Counted from the stretch's first letter, positions 44,118 to 55,921 are shown. The stretch is 64,000 nucleotides of DNA from Phytopythium helicoides (GCA_024867545.1 JANFNE010000015.1:124001-188000); one strand, 5' to 3'. Program-made: numbers and translations. The notes: generated by a model from the letters alone, not told the origin.

Positions 44118-45215
44118 TCATGGACTGCCGCTTCCGCTTGCGTGGCAATCTAGTTTGTATCCGTGGTGCAGGCAATGATGGTGTCGAGTGCCCACCACTG
44201 GGCGATGCCTTTGTGCTGATAAACCTGGCGTCAAAGCGGTGCCAGCGACCCCTTTGGGCTCACTGCCACTAGCATCAGAGAACCACAAGTCATCGCCAGC
44301 GTCGCTGGTGCTAAATCGGCTTGGTCGCCTGTCGTTATCATTTGCTGATGCAGAATCCACTGAGCCCGCCACTGCCGTATCCACACTACATCGCCGCTCA
44401 TTTGCCTGCTTCTTTTCGGAATCGTTGCGCGTCTCGAGGGATTGGCGTCGCTTGTTCCGCATGTCTTCGAACGTCTCTGCGCTTCGAAATGGCGACACGT
44501 ACTTGCTGCGGGGAGCTGCTGCGTTGCTGGCCGCCTCGAGCTGCTCCTCCCAGAACGTCTTCTTCCTACTCGGCAGCTCTAGCTCGACCGATGGCTCGCT
44601 TTGCCGCGTTGACTCCACAGACTCTTTGCGCGGCTGCTTCCCAATGGTCTTGAAGTCGTCCGTCGCTGTTGTTGGCTTGCTACACGCACGCCCCCGACGG
44701 TTTGAAGCCGTACTTGCGCGCGATGCGTTCACTAGCCGACAGCTCCTTCTCGTCCTCTTGCTTCTCAACTGGCAGGGACCGAGCACTCCCAACCGTTCCC
44801 ACTAGCGTCGACGACGTCTCCTTCTTGCTCTCAGCGCTGCTCGGTCGGCGCGGCATGAGGTTCGTCAACAGCTCACGCGCCGAAACGAGCTTCTTTGGTG
44901 CGTCCAAGCCGCTTCTCCAGCTCGAGCCGCTCTCGAATCGCGACGAGCCACTCCTCGAAGATGCCGACGGCCTCTCAACCTTCGTGGGCCTCGCGCCAGC
45001 CCCCGAGACGTCTCTACGGCTGGCGCATCGACGAGAAAAGACATCAAGTCATCGTCCAGACCTTTCTCGGCCGGCACAGCGCGCCTGGAGCTCCAAGAGG
45101 CCGCGATGGACGCAGGAGATGGCGCCGCGAACGTCTGGGAGGCAGTCGGGGCCTTCACAGAGCTGCCGGACTCGACTCGTCGCCGCAGTGCAGTGCTCGA
45201 GAGCAGCTCGGCCAT
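44118..45215 (-). CDS. Ser/Lys-rich protein, unidentified
   Basis: Protein-like reading on the minus strand from MAELLSSTALRRRVESGSS. It passes DDDLMSFLVDAPA, a frame change near 45000 (an alternative frame there reads GIFEEWLVAIRERLELEKRL), LDAPKKLVSARELLTNLMPR, SERIARKYGFKPSG and an extra G in a run of five near 44697. It continues with RKKTFWEEQLEAASNAA, PRSKYVSPFRSAETFEDMRN and a Ser-rich tail. Much of it should be disordered. I do not recognise it. Its last part overlaps a third frame containing LPRKRKRQSMKVLQQDTTDG, which could be N-terminal exon sequence of the ERCC6L2-like locus just downstream, so the two may be one gene. Confidence 0.45.
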
Positions 45216-45294
45216 GATGTCATGGGCGAGCGTGATCACGTTGAAGGTAGAAAAAACCGGTTTTTTACGGGTACAAAACCGGTGGCTTCGACGG

Positions 45295-45371
45295 CTAGAA
45301 ATCTTGGCGGTCTCTGATTGGCTGGTGCCAAAAGTGATGGTCGGATTCGTGAAATGCCAAAACCAGGTAGA
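45295..45371 (+). repeat. First unit of a 77-base direct repeat
   Basis: Pairs with 45417-45494. Shared core: CTCTGATTGG, TGCCAAAAGTG, TGGTCGGATTCGTG and AATGCCA; the two units are about 85 percent identical by eye. Confidence 0.7.
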
Positions 45372-45416
45372 TCTTTTTGACTTCCGGGTATAGTTGTTAG
45401 AAATTTGGTTAAAAAT

Positions 45417-45494
45417 GTTAGGAATCTGGGCGGCCTCTGATTGGGTAGTGCCAAAAGTGGTGGTCGGATTCGTGGAATGCCAGACCAGGGTAGC
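45417..45494 (+). repeat. Second unit of the 77-base direct repeat
   Basis: Pairs with 45295-45371, offset about 122 bases, each unit carrying one CCAAT box. Confidence 0.7.
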
Positions 45495-45644
45495 GGAATC
45501 CGCTATGGGTGTCAATAATTTGCGCACCAATTCAACGAATCGCACTCCCCCCTCCTGTGATTGGTCCATTTCCACCATAAACGCTTTTTGATTGGCTGCA
45601 ACATTTCCACCACTTCCTCGTCACCTTCCAGGCCGCCATCCATC

Positions 45645-46620
45645 ATGAAGGCCATGACCACCATGAAGGCCATGCTGCCGCGCGCGCTTCCTGGCGCCGC
45701 CGCTCGGCGGCTCTCGCCGGCCCGCAGCCTCTCGTCAGCCTCGAACGGCTCGTCTCAGCCTCACGGCACGACCCACTTCGGCTTCCAGCAGGTGCGCGAG
45801 GAGGACAAGCAGCCGCTGGTCGCGTCCGTTTTCCACAAGGTCGCCGAGCGCTACGACGTCATGAACGACTTTATGAGCGGCGGGATGCACCGCGTGTGGA
45901 AGGACGCGTTCGTCGACCTTGCTGCATCCCGGTGGGCCCGCTGCGCGTGCTCGACGTGGCCGGCGGCACGGGCGACATCGCCTTCCGCATCGCCGAGCGG
46001 CTCTCGACGGGCAGGAACGCGGAGTCGGCCGCGCAGTCGGAGATTGTCATTTGCGACATCAACTCGTCCATGCTGCAGGTGGGCCGCGAGCGAGCGGCCT
46101 GCGCAGCTCCCGCCGGCTAGAGCGGCCATGTTTGACTGGGTCGAGGGCAACGCCGAGCAGCTCGCGTTCCCAGACGACTCGTTCGACGTCTACACGATCG
46201 CGTTCGGCATCCGCAACGTCACGCACGTCGACCGAGCCATCGCCGAGGCCTACCGAGTGCTCAAGCCCGGAGGACGATTCATGTGCATGGAGTTCAGCCA
46301 GGTGCCCAACCCGCTCATCCGCGCCGTCTACGACGCCGTACGTTGTTGTTGTTGTTGTTGGTGGTGGATTGTGCGTTGCGTGCCCAAAGGGACTAACGTG
46401 CTTTCTCATGCTCGGACAGTACTCGTTCAACATGATCCCGCTCATGGGCGAGAAGGTCGCCAACGACCGCGACTCGTACCAGTACCTCGTCGAGAGCATC
46501 CGCCAGTTCCCGCCGCAGGAGCAGTTCAAGGCCATGATCGAGGACGCGGGCTTCAGCCGCGTGACCTACACCAACTACACGCTCGGCGTCACGGCCGTGC
46601 ACTCGGGCTTCAAGCTCTAG
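45645..46620 (+). CDS. COQ5: COQ5 C-methyltransferase of ubiquinone synthesis
   Basis: Class I SAM methyltransferase that methylates the benzoquinol ring in coenzyme Q synthesis, in the mitochondrial matrix. Exons 45645-46337 and 46420-46620; the intron has a GTT repeat and a CTAAC branch site. The N-terminus ([20 protein letters not shown]) is Arg/Ala/Ser-rich, as for mitochondrial import. Family blocks: [19 protein letters not shown], motif [62 protein letters not shown] and, at the end, [18 protein letters not shown] and VHSGFKL. Two frame changes, near 45930 and 46105, shift and restore frame around motif I. In a gene of central metabolism these are probably consensus errors. Confidence 0.92.
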
Positions 46621-46679
46621 ACGCCAAGGCGCATCGGCGCAGAGGAGACAGGAATATAGCTGCAACCGCATGACCTCTT

Positions 46680-48709
46680 TTACTTGGGCTCCTCTCGTTG
46701 GTGCACGCCCTTGTCCAGCGCGGCAGCGCGAGCAAAATCCAGTCGCGCGGCGCCGCGATCCCCCAGCCTCTCGAGCAGAATGGCTCGGTTGTGGTACGAG
46801 TACGCATTGGTGGGGTCAAGCTCGAGCACTCGCGTGTAGTCGGCGACTGCTTCTCGGAAGCACCGCATCTTGGCGAGGGAGTATGCGCGGTTGCTGAGCG
46901 TGCGCGTGTTGCGAGGATCAATCTCGAGCGCGCGGGAATAGTCAGCGACAGCCAGCTCGTATTGTTTGCTCTTGCGAAAGGCGTATCCGCGGTTGTTGTA
47001 GGCGGCCACATTACCCGGGTCCAGCTCGAGTGCTCGAGAGTAGTCGGCGATCGCAAGCTCAAACTGCCCAGTGTTCCGATAGCAATAGCCCTCGATTGTG
47101 GTAGAACACAGCGTTGGTCGGGTCCATGGCAATGGCACGCATAAAATCTTGCAGCGCTTCCTGGTGTTTCCCCATTTGATCGAGGCACAATCCACGGCTG
47201 TTGAAGCTCGACACGGAACCAGGTTGCAATTCAATCGCTCGATTGAAGTCGGCAATCGCTCGGTCGACACGTTGCGCAGCTTGTCAAATGTGCTCCCACG
47301 ATTGTGATACGCGTTTGCGTTATCGGGCTCAACAGCAATCGCTGCAGTGTAGTCAGCAACAGCTTCTTCATATCGTCCGAGCTTGTCAAATGAGTATGCG
47401 CGATTATACAACGACTTGAAGTGTTTGGGATTGCTGTGAATAGCACGCGAGTAGTCCTCGATCGCGAGCTCAAAGTTTCCTTGCTTGCGATGGCAGAAGC
47501 CGCGGTTATGGTAAAAGTCAGCGTTGTTCGGTAGCAACTCGATGGCTTTGGTAAAGTCTGCTAGTGCACCAAGATAATCTCCGCTCCTGTCTAGCGAAAT
47601 CCCGCGATTGTAGTACGCAAATGCGTTGCGCGGATCCATTGTGAGAGCAGCAGTGTAGTCAGCGATAGCAGCATCAAATCGGCGTAGCTTGTCGTACGCA
47701 AAGCCGCGATTGAAAAGCGCCTTGAAGTGCTGTGGATTCAGTTCCAATGCCTTGGAGTATTCAGCCGCAGCAGCCTGGAAATTTCCTTCCTGACGAAACG
47801 TGAAGCCTCGCGAATGGTGGATTTCCGCCGCAGCTACTGCTTCATCGGCTTTGTTGGCTGATGTCTCCGATTCGAGAGAGACCGACTCCATAATTGCAAC
47901 CGTCTTCCGGCGAGCCACTGCAGAATGTTGGGTCGGAGGTGGGGGCAGCGTTGCTGCTTTGGACTCGATGTGCGTTGCCTCTTCATTAGCTGTTTTCGAG
48001 CGATGCAGGGAAGCCCCCGTAGCTGTCATAGGCGGTCGGTCAGTCAGAGTTAGATTGTTTGAGTGGTGGCTCTGGTTGTTGCCCCCTTCGCTGCTGAACT
48101 CGGCTGGTGCTACAGCTTTCCTACTCGAGAGCTCCGGTGGAGATACTGCTGCGCGTTGCAGCTTCATATGCTGGTGCTGCTGGTGTTGTCTTTGACGTGC
48201 GGGTTTGTCTTTCACTAGAGCAAAGTTGTAATCCTCAATGGCCCGCACAAAGTCGCCCTTGGAGTTGAATGCCGAGGCGCGTGCATACGCAGCGCTAACA
48301 TGTTCGGATTGAGTTGCAGCGTACGAGTGAAGTCGCGGATGGCCGCATCCACGTCATTGAGCCTGGCAAGTGCCAGTCCTCGGTTGTAGAAAGCCGTGAC
48401 ATTCGAGTTGTCTAGTGCAATCGCAGAACTCAAGTCGTTCACAGCGTGGTCATACTTGGCCTGCTTGAACAGCGCGATACCTCTCGCCACCAGCACCTTC
48501 GTGTCTCGAGGATCTCGCGTGAGCTGGCTCGTCGACGCGTCAATGACCTGCTGAAGGTCTGTATGAGACCTCAGTCCGGTTGACCGCAGGCTTCTCGACG
48601 TTTTGGCGACTGCTTCCCTCCTGGAAGTTCCTGTTGATGACGTGGAGATGTGCGGATCGACTCGCTTGACAGCGAGTGGCTCGACTCGTTCGGGAGTGCT
48701 CGCCATCAT
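46680..48709 (-). CDS. TPR repeat protein
   Basis: Starts MMASTPERVEPLAVKRVDPH. Two TPRs follow near residues 65-130 (VARGIALFKQAKYDHAVNDL, FYNRGLALARLNDVDAAIRD), then a low-complexity Gln/His/Ser linker. After it come about ten more TPRs in a row with the rhythm AYYNRGISLDRSGDYLGALADFTKAIEL. There are no TM segments or enzyme domains. Frame breaks lie near 48300 (at LQLNPNML), near 47275 (two extra bases) and near 47093 (an extra G); the last two cancel and leave about 60 out-of-frame residues. The alternate frame there gives proper TPR sequence (FNSRGLCLDQMGKHQEALQD). Probably a scaffold protein; partner unknown. Confidence 0.8.
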
Positions 48710-49222
48710 GCTTCAGGACACGGACTGCTCAGGAAACAAGCAGCAACAGTCAGGCTTCTCCAAGCGTCGGTGCGACTGGTGGCACGTCGGACTCGACCAG
48801 ACGCTCTTGTTGAATGCAACCACTGCTCGTGAAAGTTCACAATGCCTATATAATAAGCATTCATCAGCCTGCCTAGTTGCTGCCATGCACGACGGTGTAG
48901 TTGTAATAGATCATGTTCTCATACTCTGGAGTTCAGTTGAAGAACGTGTCGCTCTAGTTTGGCGCGAACAGCACATCGCGTGGCTATCTAGCATGGTCCA
49001 AATGGTAGCGACGCGCAAGGCAAGGAGCTACTCTAACATGGTCAGGTTCACGTCTTTTGCGAGTTGAAGACAATCCACAGGCATCCAAGGCACGAAGTGT
49101 CTCCGTCTATCAACTTGGTGAGAACAAGACAACATGTAGCACCGGGCAAATGGGCTGAGAATAATAGAACTGCATCGATTAAATCACAAAGCCATGCGAT
49201 CATTGGTGAACGAGCTAAGTAG
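48710..49222. other. Intergenic, no gene seen
   Basis: Upstream of the TPR gene and 3' flank of the seven-helix membrane protein. A 154-codon plus-strand frame starting inside the TPR gene is its antisense shadow. Confidence 0.5.
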
Positions 49223-50305
49223 CTAGCTCCGCGATGTAGATCTGGGCATGGCGGTGACCCTGGTCGAGCTGCGTCTACTGATACTAAAACGACGATGGAA
49301 GCTACCGGTAGCACTAGACAGACGCAACACCACTCCAGCTGTGCCAATACCCAACTGCTGCATGAGGCGGCGCGGTCCACGCTTCTTGCTAGACTTTGCG
49401 GGGAGAATAGTACCCGCATTCTTCTTCATTTGTTTTCGAACGATTAGTTTCAGCTTCCCTGGTCCGTAAGGCTCCACTAACTCACTTCCTCTGTCCGCAT
49501 TGTGCTTGTCAGCAATGATGACAGTGTTGACAGTGTTCTTGGTATTGGTAGCGTTTCGAGATCTTCCGTCTGCTACAGATGTCATCCCCTTAGATCCCGT
49601 GAGAGAGCTCAACTGCGACATTTTGGCACGGATCGTGGGCCATAGACACAAAGCGATGGTAATGCGCATCCACAACCCCTTGATATGATAAATGTCGACA
49701 TCCAGTGTTTCTTGGACCGCATGAAATACCACAGAATGCGTGAAGAAGAGGAGATAGTAGAAGAGCTCGAGTTTCTGATGCTGGAAGATGTAAGTCCATC
49801 CTCTCACCAGAGATAGGAAGTAGAAGCGGAAACACACCACAAACGAAACCGCGGCATACTCGATGATATGATCGATCAAGTCGATCACTGTCATCTCTCT
49901 TGAACTTGGTTCCACTATTTGAATGACATTGATGACGAGCATTGTCAGACCTAGAAGCACGAGTAGCTCGGCAATCCTCCCCAGAACGACGAGAGATTGT
50001 AGCTTCATCTTCTTGTTGACACCTCGCACAAGGATGGCGATTTGTTGTGTGAAGGTAAGTACGGAGCAAACTTCCGACATGTCATTGAGGTTACGAACTT
50101 GTTCGTCGTTCGGGTATGCGAATGGAATCAGCGTAGCAAAACTCAAGAACGAAGCAATGAGTAGCACTCGCACGTGTGGATCGTGTCGGCGAGAGTAGAA
50201 GACAGTGACCAAGTATTGGAAAAGTGAGAAAGTTACAATCAGACTCACTGGAACGCAAAAGCACTCGCTGAAGAGATTGAGGCTCTCATCCCGACTCAGC
50301 GTCAT
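49223..50305 (-). CDS. Orphan seven-helix membrane protein, copy I
   Basis: 360 residues, single exon, beginning MTLSRDESLNLFSECFCVPV, as do the other two copies. Seven hydrophobic segments by eye: VPVSLIVTFSLFQYLVTVFY, VRVLLIASFLSFATLIPFAY, SVLTFTQQIAILV, a long IAELLVLLGLTMLVINVIQI, YAAVSFVVCFRFYFLSLV, LFYYLLFFTHSVVFHAV and MRITIALCLWP. The C-terminal 110 residues are basic and Ser/Thr-rich (RKQMKKN, SSKKRGPRRLMQQ), suggesting a cytosolic tail with phosphorylation sites. No GPCR signature such as DRY or NPxxY was seen. It is about 95 percent identical to copy II and oriented head to head with it. Confidence 0.75.
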   Translation of the reverse strand: MTLSRDESLNLFSECFCVPVSLIVTFSLFQYLVTVFYSRRHDPHVRVLLIASFLSFATLIPFAYPNDEQVRNLNDMSEVCSVLTFTQQIAILVRGVNKKMKLQSLVVLGRIAELLVLLGLTMLVINVIQIVEPSSREMTVIDLIDHIIEYAAVSFVVCFRFYFLSLVRGWTYIFQHQKLELFYYLLFFTHSVVFHAVQETLDVDIYHIKGLWMRITIALCLWPTIRAKMSQLSSLTGSKGMTSVADGRSRNATNTKNTVNTVIIADKHNADRGSELVEPYGPGKLKLIVRKQMKKNAGTILPAKSSKKRGPRRLMQQLGIGTAGVVLRLSSATGSFHRRFSISRRSSTRVTAMPRSTSRS

Positions 50306-50804
50306 AGCTTCAAGTGGTATTCGACGATTGTGTTCCTGATCGTAGTGCAGTCAGCAAAACTGAGCTATGAAGCGACCAGAGCGCAGCTGAAGATGGTCAA
50401 TGATAGATTGTCGATTGCGAACTGAAGACTTCTTCGTGAAGTCTTGGTGTCTCAAAGATCTTAAGCGAAGTATTCTTGTCGCCTTCGATTCTATTTCAGC
50501 CGCTGGCTTCGAGCAAAACTGAATCGATGATGCAGGCTACGTGAAACTCCTGCGATGTGGATATCTTATAAACAAAGATTGTAACGCTGCTCCATACGCA
50601 ACACATGTTGAATAATTTCAGAGTGCAACCACAAAGCCAGAATGAGAGCATCCACGTCTATTCGAAGCTGAAACTCGCTAAGACTCCAAAGGCCATATTG
50701 ATAGACCAAGCAATCGTAAACGCTCCATTTATCTGAATCTAACCTATCCTACGCGACTGTTCCCTTTTCAAGCTGAGGTGTTGGTTTCATCATCCTCCGG
50801 AAAA
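50306..50804. other. Intergenic between inverted membrane-protein copies
   Basis: 5' flank of copy I. Apart from a few bases before the ATG it does not resemble the 5' flanks of copies II and III, so the duplication boundary is near the start codon. Confidence 0.5.
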
Positions 50805-52648
50805 AAAGCAAACTATTTTCTGCCGTCTACACCTGAAAATGTCCATCCTGTTACATCTTTGATCACCAAAATCTCCAATGCGAGTACGATTGTGAGCAGA
50901 TACTACGATATACGGCGCGCCTGCCAACCTTCACGGCAATACAGTAACAGATCAATTTTTGCACGAGCTACTACTACTATTGATAGTGCTCGATTGACGA
51001 GGAAGTGTGGAGCATGGCTTGAACAAAGTCATACATACGTTACACACATATCCATCTGCAAACCGATATATCATGGGTTGGCTTGAATGCTGGTCTGTCT
51101 GTAGTCGAACCCATCGTCACACCAATTCAACGTGCAGAACTTAGCAGGGACGACAACCACAATCGATTGGAACAGCTACTGCATAGAGATGGTCGTCCGC
51201 TTTTTCACCCGTGCCTTCAGCCTCAGCGCCAGCGTCTGTACCGCCAGCTTCCTCTTGCAACAGAATGTCCAAAATGATCTCCTGAGACTTCTGCTGGCGT
51301 TCGGAGCCTCCACAGGACCGAGCTTACTAACCACGCTCTCGACCGATGGCAGGGCGTCTTGGCGAAGGCCGTGCGCGAGGACAAGCACATCAAGCTTCCG
51401 TCCTTCCAGCACCCGTCGGTCCGTGACGTTCGGCACAACAATACTCAATCTGTCCACTCGAGAACAAGTACTGCAGTCGAGCAGATTCCCAATATCTCGC
51501 TCCAAATGCTGCATGACCCCATTTCTAAGGGTGCTGTGGTGTAGTTTTGAGGGGTGTGGGCACCAACTAGCTCGAGAAGGTACGTACTCACATTTCGAGA
51601 ACGCGGCGCCGTGTCCAGCAGCCGAGAAATCATACTTCGCTGACGAGGTGTCGAGCTCCTCCCGTCACGAGACCTTGCAGGCGATCTTGAGAGAGCAAGC
51701 TGACTACTAGCGAGCCTTCGTTGCCAAAAGAGTCCGCTACACACCTCGAGATAGTGAACGAGCTGCGCACTAGATGTCGAATGTAAATGAATTGAGAAAA
51801 GGTGTTGCGGAAGAAAAGGTATCGCTTTCATTTCCCAACAATGGACACTAGAGAGTTCTGTGCTCTGTACTACCATTTATTTCCCAGTGACTGAACGCAG
51901 AGTCATCAAGTATAGCCGCTTACATGGGTTACAGGTGATCGACAATAATTCAAAGCCTGTCAGATCATATGGTGGTAGCTATGTTGGATTTGTTCAACCA
52001 GTGACAGCTAGTCATGAACCACTGAAAGCGTGGGTGATTGTAGAGACGCCTGTCCGATGTGCCAATTACCATTGCCAATAGCTCAGAAAATATAATCAAA
52101 CTCTGCCTGCTCCGTCACCTGTGACTGGTTGTTGTGCGTTCTGTTTAAAAAAAAATCATTGACTTCCAATTACCCATGGAGAGTGCAGAGTCTTGTGAAA
52201 ACACCGGGTGGTTATAATGTGTGGAATATAGGACTCTTTGTTTTGAACTGTTTCATTCAGAGAATTGATTTGTCAAGTTTGGGCAAACTTGCCGAGGATC
52301 ACATCTATCAATAAAAAGACAAGCCCATCGCAAAAAAAACATGACAATATTTATTTGTGGGTTTTGCTTTCAAATAAAAGTGGAAGCTCTCATGCTCGCC
52401 GAGAGTCGTTACAGTGTTGTTGAAGACTCGTAACATCCGCATGAGCGCAGGAGTTTCAAAGCGTCTAGTCTGTATCGAAACACAAGAGCTGCATTCGATG
52501 GCTGAAGTAGAATCTCTTGAGACGGGAGGTAGTCTCCACATTGCAATTTACAATCCGTCACAGACCACCAAGATCTTCGCTTCACATCCATCGTCTCAAC
52601 AAACTACGACACAACCAAGAACTCGCACTTCAATCATCGCTCAAAGCT
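50805..52648 (+). repeat. Upstream block of segmental duplication (copy II)
   Basis: Matches 62755-63863 as a direct repeat of high identity, starting near CCTGAAAATGTCCATCCTGT. The stretch 51449-52178 is absent from the other copy. Inside, 51176-51514 on the minus strand (with LEGRKLDVLVLAHGLRQDAL) and a plus-strand frame at 51132-51710 are both open in the two copies, so coding strand cannot be decided. A minus-strand donor GTGAGTACGT lies near 51600. Near 52440-52610 a second short frame (RLVCIETQE...SMAEVESLETGGSL) is also shared. Confidence 0.65.
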
Positions 52649-53734
52649 ATGACACTGAGTCTGGATGAGAGCCTTGAGATTTTCAGCGAGTGCTTTTGTG
52701 TTCCGGTGAGCATCATCGTGAATTACTCACTTTTCCAGTACTTGGTCACTGTCTTCTACTCTCGCCGACACGATCCTCACGTGCGAGTGCTACTTATCGC
52801 TTCGTTCTTGAGTTTTGCCACGCTGATTCCATTTGCATACCCGAACGACGAACAAGTTCGCAACCTCAACGATATGTCGGAAGTTTGCTCCGTACTTACC
52901 TTCACACAACAAATCGCCATCCTTGTACGAGGTGTCAACAAGAAGATGAAGCTACAATCCCTTGTGGTTCTAGGGAGGATTGCCGAGCTCCTCGTAATTC
53001 TGGGTCTGACAATGCTTATAGTCAATGTCATTCAAATAGTGGAACCAAATTCAAGAGAGATGACAGTGATCGAGCTGATCGATCATATCATCGAGTATGT
53101 CGCGGTTTCGTTTGTGGTGTGTTTCCGCTTCTACTTCCTATCTCTGGTGAGAGGATGGAGTCACATCTTCCAGCATCAAAAGCTCGAGCTGTTCTACTAT
53201 CTCCTCTTCTTCACGCATTCTGTGGTATTTCATGCAATTGAAGAAGCATGGGATCTCGATCTTCACCAAGTAAAAGGGTTGTGGATGCGCATTACCATCG
53301 CTCTGTGTCTATGGCCTTCAATCCGTGCCAAGATGTCGCAGTTGAGCTCTCTCACGGGATCTAAGGGTATGACATCTGTAGCAGACGGAAGATCTCGAAA
53401 CGCTACCAATACCAAGAACACTGTCAACACTGTCATCATTGCTGACAAGCACAATGCGGACAGAGAAAGTGAGTTAGTGGAGCCTTACGGACCGGAGAAG
53501 CTAAAACTAATCGTTCGAAAGCAAATGAAGAAGAATACGGGTACTATTCTCCCCGCAAAGTCTAGCAAGAAGCGTGGGCCGCGCCGCCTCATGCAGCAGT
53601 TGGGTATTGGCACAGCTGGAGTGGTGTTGCGTCTGTCTGGTGCCACTGGTAGCTTCCATCGTCGTTTTAGTATCAGTAGACGCAGCTCGACCAGGGTCAC
53701 CGCCATGCCAACCTCCACATCGTGGGCGGGTTGA
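52649..53734 (+). CDS. Orphan seven-helix membrane protein, copy II
   Basis: 361 residues from ATG MTLSLDESLEIFSECFCVPV; the frame is open upstream to 52517, but the three copies agree only from this ATG. Differences from copy I are mostly conservative or in loops (EEAWDLDLHQVKG against QETLDVDIYHIKG). This suggests both are under selection, though no dN/dS was computed. Same seven segments and basic tail. Shares its whole 5' flank with copy III. Confidence 0.78.
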   Translation: MTLSLDESLEIFSECFCVPVSIIVNYSLFQYLVTVFYSRRHDPHVRVLLIASFLSFATLIPFAYPNDEQVRNLNDMSEVCSVLTFTQQIAILVRGVNKKMKLQSLVVLGRIAELLVILGLTMLIVNVIQIVEPNSREMTVIELIDHIIEYVAVSFVVCFRFYFLSLVRGWSHIFQHQKLELFYYLLFFTHSVVFHAIEEAWDLDLHQVKGLWMRITIALCLWPSIRAKMSQLSSLTGSKGMTSVADGRSRNATNTKNTVNTVIIADKHNADRESELVEPYGPEKLKLIVRKQMKKNTGTILPAKSSKKRGPRRLMQQLGIGTAGVVLRLSGATGSFHRRFSISRRSSTRVTAMPTSTSWAG

Positions 53735-54863
53735 GCATGTATGCCTAGTGTTTACAGCGCATCTTCATATGCATGAAGAGTATAGCCCTGTAGCACCTCA
53801 TGTGACTTTGTTACTTCCGTTCTCACCTGTCCCCATTCACAGCATGACCCATCGACACAGTGAAGACTTTGAATGTGAACACGCTCTTGAATACTTCCTC
53901 AAATGTACCCGAGGGTAGTCTCTATATACCAAGGTGTCTTGTGCCTCGTCACTTGCCAGCGTGGATGCATGTTGAAGGCAGCTTAACTTGGATGGATGGA
54001 CCAGCTCCAAAGCTCACTACCATTAGCGGAAGCAAACCCTGTAGCTTTTATGGATTGGCTTGTATTGTTCTCGGTCGTCTGAGCGGGTCCCACTCATTTC
54101 GCGTTAGTGGCTCGTCGTGTTGTTGGGGAGCTGGCAAGAACTTCTTACCAAGAAGGCACCCACCAAATCAAACATCTGACGCGCATCAAGAATATTTGTT
54201 GGTTCAAGCTGTCAACCAGCAGACCGCGAGTTGTCTTTGTTGGAGAAAGTTGACGCTGCCAAAATTGAGCACTTTGAGGCGACCGGAGAGGACTAGCACA
54301 AGTTGCAAAATGTGTGAGAACGAAGTCAAATGCAGCAGAATGGGTGGGGATGACGCAGCAATCATGTCAGTGATGCTGTCGGTGCGGTCATTTGGATCTC
54401 AGTGACGCTTCGCCGTTGTGCTCAGCACGTGAGTTATGGCTGCCACTCGCCTCTTCTCATCCGCTAGGGCTGAGCTTAGACGTTGCGTCGTTAAAATTAC
54501 AAAGGTTCGTCTCAACTTGGAATCGGGCAAGGACTTCCCCACCGTCACCGCCTCAAGAGTCAGCAAACCTCAAGCTAATCGGCGACGGCAATTTCGTATA
54601 GCCCCTCTTCGCCTCGTTGACGAAACCAACACGACAATCACCATGGAGCTTTTGCAAACGATGTCTCCAGACAAGGATAGTGCTGCTCTCGCTCACGTTC
54701 TCGTTGGACGGCGGGGCAAGTCACCACCACAGACGGAGCTGCTCCAAGGTCTCAATACCTGTACTGGTTTAACACTGGTTACAAGTATTGAACCCACTTG
54801 AGTCAGGTGACCACCAATGTCGGTGTCCAACTTGGATCCAAGGAGAAATTGGCGGCGATAAAG
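53735..54863. other. Intergenic, weak open frames only
   Basis: Frames at 53860-54405 and 54436-54801 have no recognisable content. The second begins MAATRLFSSARAELRRCVVK and stops 63 bases before the ankyrin start; it could be a small gene but has no other support. Confidence 0.4.
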
Positions 54864-55921
54864 ATGGAGGGAAGCCTTCTCGCGGCCGCCAAAGCAGGTA
54901 GACTGGATCTGGTGAAGCGTCTAATCAACTGGGGCGCGGACGTGAACGCCACGGACAAATATTTATCGACAGCCTTGATGATTGCCGTCAGTAACGGCGA
55001 CCTTAAAATGGTTCGGTACTTCGTGGAAAGTGGCTCGAACGTGGATGCCATGAACAAGTACGGGGAGACAGCGCTGATGTTTGCCGCTCGGCATGGTCAC
55101 GTTGAAGTGGTTCGGTGTCTTGTGGAAGAAGGCTGTGCGGGAGTGCATATCGCGGAAAATGATGGACGGACGGCACTAATGTTTGCCGCTGGCTCTGGTC
55201 ACCTTGAAGTGGTTCGGAGTCTAGTGGAAGAATGCGGCGCGGATGTGAATGCCACGGACGAAAGCGGATGGATAGCGCTGATGTTTGCCGCTAAGCATGG
55301 TCAACTTGAAGTGGTTCTGTATCTCATGGAAGAAAGTGGTGTGGATGTGAATGTCACGAACAAAAACAAATTGAGTGCGCTCATAGTTGCCGCTGGCTAT
55401 GGTCGACTTGAAGTGGTTCAGTATCTTGTGGAAGAATGCGGCGCAGACGTGAATTCCGCGGACGAAAACGGATTGAAAGCGCTGATCGCTGCTGCTCTCG
55501 CTGGTCGCTTTGGAGTGGTTTGGTATCTCGTGGAAAAAGGAGGCGCAGGACGTGAATGCTACGCTGGAAGATGGATGTACAGCGCTGATGTTTGCCGCTT
55601 ACGAATGGTAACCTTGAAGTGGTTCAGTATCTTGTGGAAGAAGGCGGCGCAGACGAAGACGGAACGGAAGCGCTGATGGCTGCGGCTTACAATGGTCACC
55701 TTGAAGTAGTTCGGTATCTCACAGAAGAACACGGCGTGGACGTGAATGCCTCGAACAAAGACGGATGGACAGCGCTGACGAGAGCCGCTCGCAATGGTCA
55801 CCTTGAAGTGGTTCGATATCTAGTGGAAGGACGCGGCGTGGACGAGAATGCCGCGATGGAAAGGCTGCAACCCGTAGCGGCGATAATGGTCATCACCAGG
55901 ATATTGGGCATGCATATTAGC
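54864..55921 (+). pseudogene. Ankyrin-repeat copy, frame-broken
   Basis: Begins MEGSLLAAAKAGRLDLVKRL, matching MAESLLAAAEEGTLDLVKRM of the large gene at 57596; the upstream extension starts only with TTG. About ten ankyrin repeats follow (GWIALMFAAKHGQLEVVLYL type). Near 55545 an extra G, and near 55603 another extra G, shift frame; the next repeats (EALMAAAYNGHLEVVRYLTE) continue in the new frame. The end (ENAAMERL...) is out of frame with a reading GHHQDIGHAY that matches GHQDIVRFF of the large gene. With the kinase remnant downstream it looks like a decaying relative of 57596-62684. Confidence 0.7.

Larger units (their letters stand above)
45216..45644. promoter_or_regulatory. Divergent promoter with repeated CCAAT boxes
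   Basis: Lies between the start of the minus-strand gene at 45215 and COQ5. It contains four ATTGG motifs (CCAAT on the minus strand) near 45317, 45439, 45559 and 45590, two inside a tandem duplication. The inverted pair AAAACCGG/CCGGTTTT lies near 45255-45282. Confidence 0.5.

Noticed and set aside
51132..51876. Candidate genes on both strands of the duplicated flank
   Set aside because: Both strands stay open in the two copies and the splice solutions conflict, so no CDS could be chosen.
54436..54801. 121-codon frame just before the ankyrin copy
   Set aside because: No similarity within the window and no clear relation to the ankyrin start; too weak to call.
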